DNA of 45,149 nucleotides, taken from positions 1 to 45,149 of the forward strand of contig VFJL01000042.1 in NCBI GenBank assembly GCA_009886095.1, read 5' to 3'. The position numbers and the translations under genes were made by a program. The DNA is from Nitrosomonadales bacterium (GTDB lineage: Bacteria; Pseudomonadota; Gammaproteobacteria; Burkholderiales; Nitrosomonadaceae). The first letter of the stretch is position 1. Each line of letters opens with the position of its first letter. The notes beneath the pieces are model-generated. The model had not been told where the DNA came from. It saw only the letters and a program-made list of their open reading frames with translations, and did no database searches. Shown one piece after another: positions 43,507-45,149 of the stretch.

Positions 43507-45149
43507 GCGGCGAAGAACAATCATCGCAGGACGCATGCGGTTGTTGCACGGGTGTGGGCATCCAGGCACCGACGCTGCTCTACAATCGCCCGGGGCTTGC
43601 GGCCATCGCCTATCGCATCGGCACGCACAGCGAGGTGTTGGCCAGCCTGCAGGCACGGCTGTCATCGAAGGATTATCCGGCGCTGGCGAAATTGCGCACC
43701 CGCGACAGCGATGATTTTTCCATCGCGCTGTTGGACGCCTATGCCTGCATGGCCGACGTCTTGAGCTTCTATCAGGAACGTCTCGCCAATGAATCCTATT
43801 TGCGCACCGCAGGCGAGCGTCTATCGTTGAGCGAACTGGCGTGGCTGATCGGCTATCGCCTCAAACCCGGCGTTGCCGCAGAGACCTACCTTGCCTTCAC
43901 ACTGCAAGAAGCACCGCAGCAAGCCGCAAGTGCCGAGCCCAAGCAGGCTACCGGCGTGCCCGACAAAGTGAAACTGGACATCGGCATCAAGGTGCAAAGC
44001 ATGCCCGGCCCTGACGAAAAACCGCAGACCTTCGAGAGTGTCGAGAGTATTGAAGCGCGGCCGGAATGGAATGTCATCAAGCCACGACTGACGCAACCCC
44101 AAATACTCTCAGCAAAAATGAATAGCGTCATTCTTCAGGGTATTGCAAGTAATCTGAAGCTGGGAGAAAGTTTGCTGATTGTCAGCGGTACTAAAACACT
44201 CGTGCGCATCATGAGTATTGCCACCAATGATGAGACAAAAACAACGCGCATTGATTTCACTTCCGTGAATCCTTCGTTGTCACCAGCGGTATATAACAGG
44301 CCTTTGCTGCCAAAGGGTAATGTCAGTGATTTTCCGACAACGATTGCTCTGGACGAAAATGTTGTCAAAAATATTATCAGCAAAACCTGGAGCGAAGAAG
44401 ACCTCTCTTCTTTAGTAAAAATTCAGGGGTGGTCGGTTGACGCCTTGGTGAGCGGAATCAGGACACTGTCGGCGAAACAGTCTGTTACCTTGGGTGAGGG
44501 TATCTTCATCTTCCGCCAACACGCTTCCATTTTTGGTTGTAACGCGCCCAAAATTGTCACCTATGACGCGACAACGCACAACCCCAAACCGGCATCGGAT
44601 TGGGACGAATGGCCGTTGGCGAACGACGAGGGTGAAACCAAATTATTTCTCGATAGTGCGTATGGCTCTGTATTACCAGGAGGCTATATCGCCATTGAAA
44701 AGCCCGGCAGGATACCCAAAATCCTTTCCGCTGAGCAGGTGATGCTTTATACCCGAACCGCCTATGGAGTCAGTTCGAAAACAACCCGAATTTCCTTGGC
44801 GCAATCCTGGTGGGATACATGGTCGAATTGGGAGTCCTTGGGCGGCATACTGACCTCAGACCCGGCAACTGTTTCTTGGGGCGACGGCAGAATTGATGTT
44901 TTTGTTCGAGGCACCGACAATGCGCTGTGGCATAAATGGTTCAATGGCACATGGTCAGGCTGGGAGTCGCTCGGCGGGGTGCTGAGCTCCGGCCCCGATG
45001 TTTCCTCCTGGGCCGCTGGTCGCCTGGATGTCTTTGTCCGGGGTACCGACAACGCCCTGTGGCATAAATGGTTCAATGGCACATGGTCAGGCTGGGAGTC
45101 ACTAGGCGGCGTATTGACCTCGGATCCTGCGGCCGTTTCCTGGGGCGAC
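43503..45149 (+). CDS. Second baseplate protein (Afp12-type) carrying PLL-like lectin repeats; runs off the right edge
   Basis: The ATG at 43503 in the previous stop opens a frame of 549 codons that continues past the window end. The N-terminus is baseplate-like: [60 protein letters not shown] and [20 protein letters not shown]. After about residue 430 come Trp-rich repeats with a 44-residue period (WESLGGIL ... [21 protein letters not shown]), like the blades of PLL-type fucose-binding beta-propellers (DUF346 repeats). A lectin domain within a baseplate protein suggests a built-in receptor binder or surface decoration. The remainder of the propeller and the second half of the baseplate fold should lie beyond the window. 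Confidence 0.88.
   Translation, partial: MSGEEQSSQDACGCCTGVGIQAPTLLYNRPGLAAIAYRIGTHSEVLASLQARLSSKDYPALAKLRTRDSDDFSIALLDAYACMADVLSFYQERLANESYLRTAGERLSLSELAWLIGYRLKPGVAAETYLAFTLQEAPQQAASAEPKQATGVPDKVKLDIGIKVQSMPGPDEKPQTFESVESIEARPEWNVIKPRLTQPQILSAKMNSVILQGIASNLKLGESLLIVSGTKTLVRIMSIATNDETKTTRIDFTSVNPSLSPAVYNRPLLPKGNVSDFPTTIALDENVVKNIISKTWSEEDLSSLVKIQGWSVDALVSGIRTLSAKQSVTLGEGIFIFRQHASIFGCNAPKIVTYDATTHNPKPASDWDEWPLANDEGETKLFLDSAYGSVLPGGYIAIEKPGRIPKILSAEQVMLYTRTAYGVSSKTTRISLAQSWWDTWSNWESLGGILTSDPATVSWGDGRIDVFVRGTDNALWHKWFNGTWSGWESLGGVLSSGPDVSSWAAGRLDVFVRGTDNALWHKWFNGTWSGWESLGGVLTSDPAAVSWGD
44827..45149 (+). repeat. Tandem 132-bp repeats encoding 44-residue propeller blades
   Basis: Units starting at the Trp codon of WESLGG recur every 132 bp; for example the CTGTGGCATAAATGG block is at 44925 and again at 45057. 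About 45 bp after that point are nearly base-for-base identical between units, showing recent duplication. At least two full units and the beginning of a third are visible before the window ends. Confidence 0.9.

Noticed and set aside
28102-45149. Contractile-tailed prophage or type VI secretion locus
   Set aside because: No capsid, terminase, integrase or lysis genes are seen, and no TssJLM membrane complex or ClpV. The AAA+ ATPase, DUF4255 and DUF4157 genes point to eCIS.
44827-45149. CRISPR array or non-coding tandem repeat
   Set aside because: The 132-bp period is a multiple of three, the frame is open throughout, and the repeat encodes propeller-like blades.

Overview
The window is a bacterial chromosomal segment of moderate GC content. 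A System I cytochrome c maturation operon (ccmABCDEFGHI), an ovothiol operon, an OYE-type reductase and long hybrid sensor kinases together suggest a proteobacterium, most likely a betaproteobacterium. A Nitrosomonas-like organism is my guess, with low confidence. No phage or conjugative gene set is seen apart from the contractile injection locus.

Layout. Positions 1-450 hold the end of a small gene, a terminator hairpin and two tRNA genes (Glu-TTC, Ala-GGC) on the minus strand. Positions 616-3905 (minus) hold ovoA-ovoB, which make ovothiol A; the two genes overlap by 4 bp. Positions 4149-6728 (minus) encode a fused GT2 / GtrA / GT39 membrane glycosyltransferase. Positions 7226-14459 (plus) are the complete cytochrome c maturation operon. 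Positions 14616-19951 (minus) hold a hybrid histidine kinase translationally coupled to an orphan periplasmic binding protein. Positions 20095-22692 (minus) hold a histone-deacetylase-family hydrolase, an Old Yellow Enzyme and a small Cys-rich exported protein.

Positions 22741-27598 are an accessory island. It holds a VIT1/CCC1-family gene broken by one in-frame TGA, an SDH_sah (ClpP-fold) protease with a small partner ORF, a HindIII-like type II restriction-modification pair and a frameshifted arsC remnant. Stop codons of the protease and the methyltransferase lie inside attC-like core sites. The restriction-modification pair is bracketed by a perfect 12-bp inverted repeat. This suggests gene cassettes, although no integron integrase is present.

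Positions 28102-45149 (plus, running off the right edge) are an extracellular contractile injection system (eCIS; Afp/PVC/MAC relatives). It is one long operon, often with ATGA overlaps: small hypothetical, sheath, tube, Cys-rich baseplate-type protein, variable linker-like protein, DUF4255 (Pvc16) cap, AAA+ ATPase, small conserved protein, DUF4157 cargo protein, micro-ORF, CIS tube/LysM adaptor pair, gp27-like hub, gp5-like OB spike, PAAR-like tip, gp25, and two large baseplate (gp6/J-like) proteins. A perfect 24-bp palindrome sits in front of the operon as a candidate operator. Two features stand out. The DUF4157 protein carries an AT-rich C-terminal tip with a second HExxH motif, as expected of an exchangeable metalloprotease effector. 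The last baseplate protein carries near-identical 44-residue Trp-rich repeats resembling a PLL-type lectin beta-propeller. Tape-measure and tail-fibre genes are not in the window and should lie downstream.
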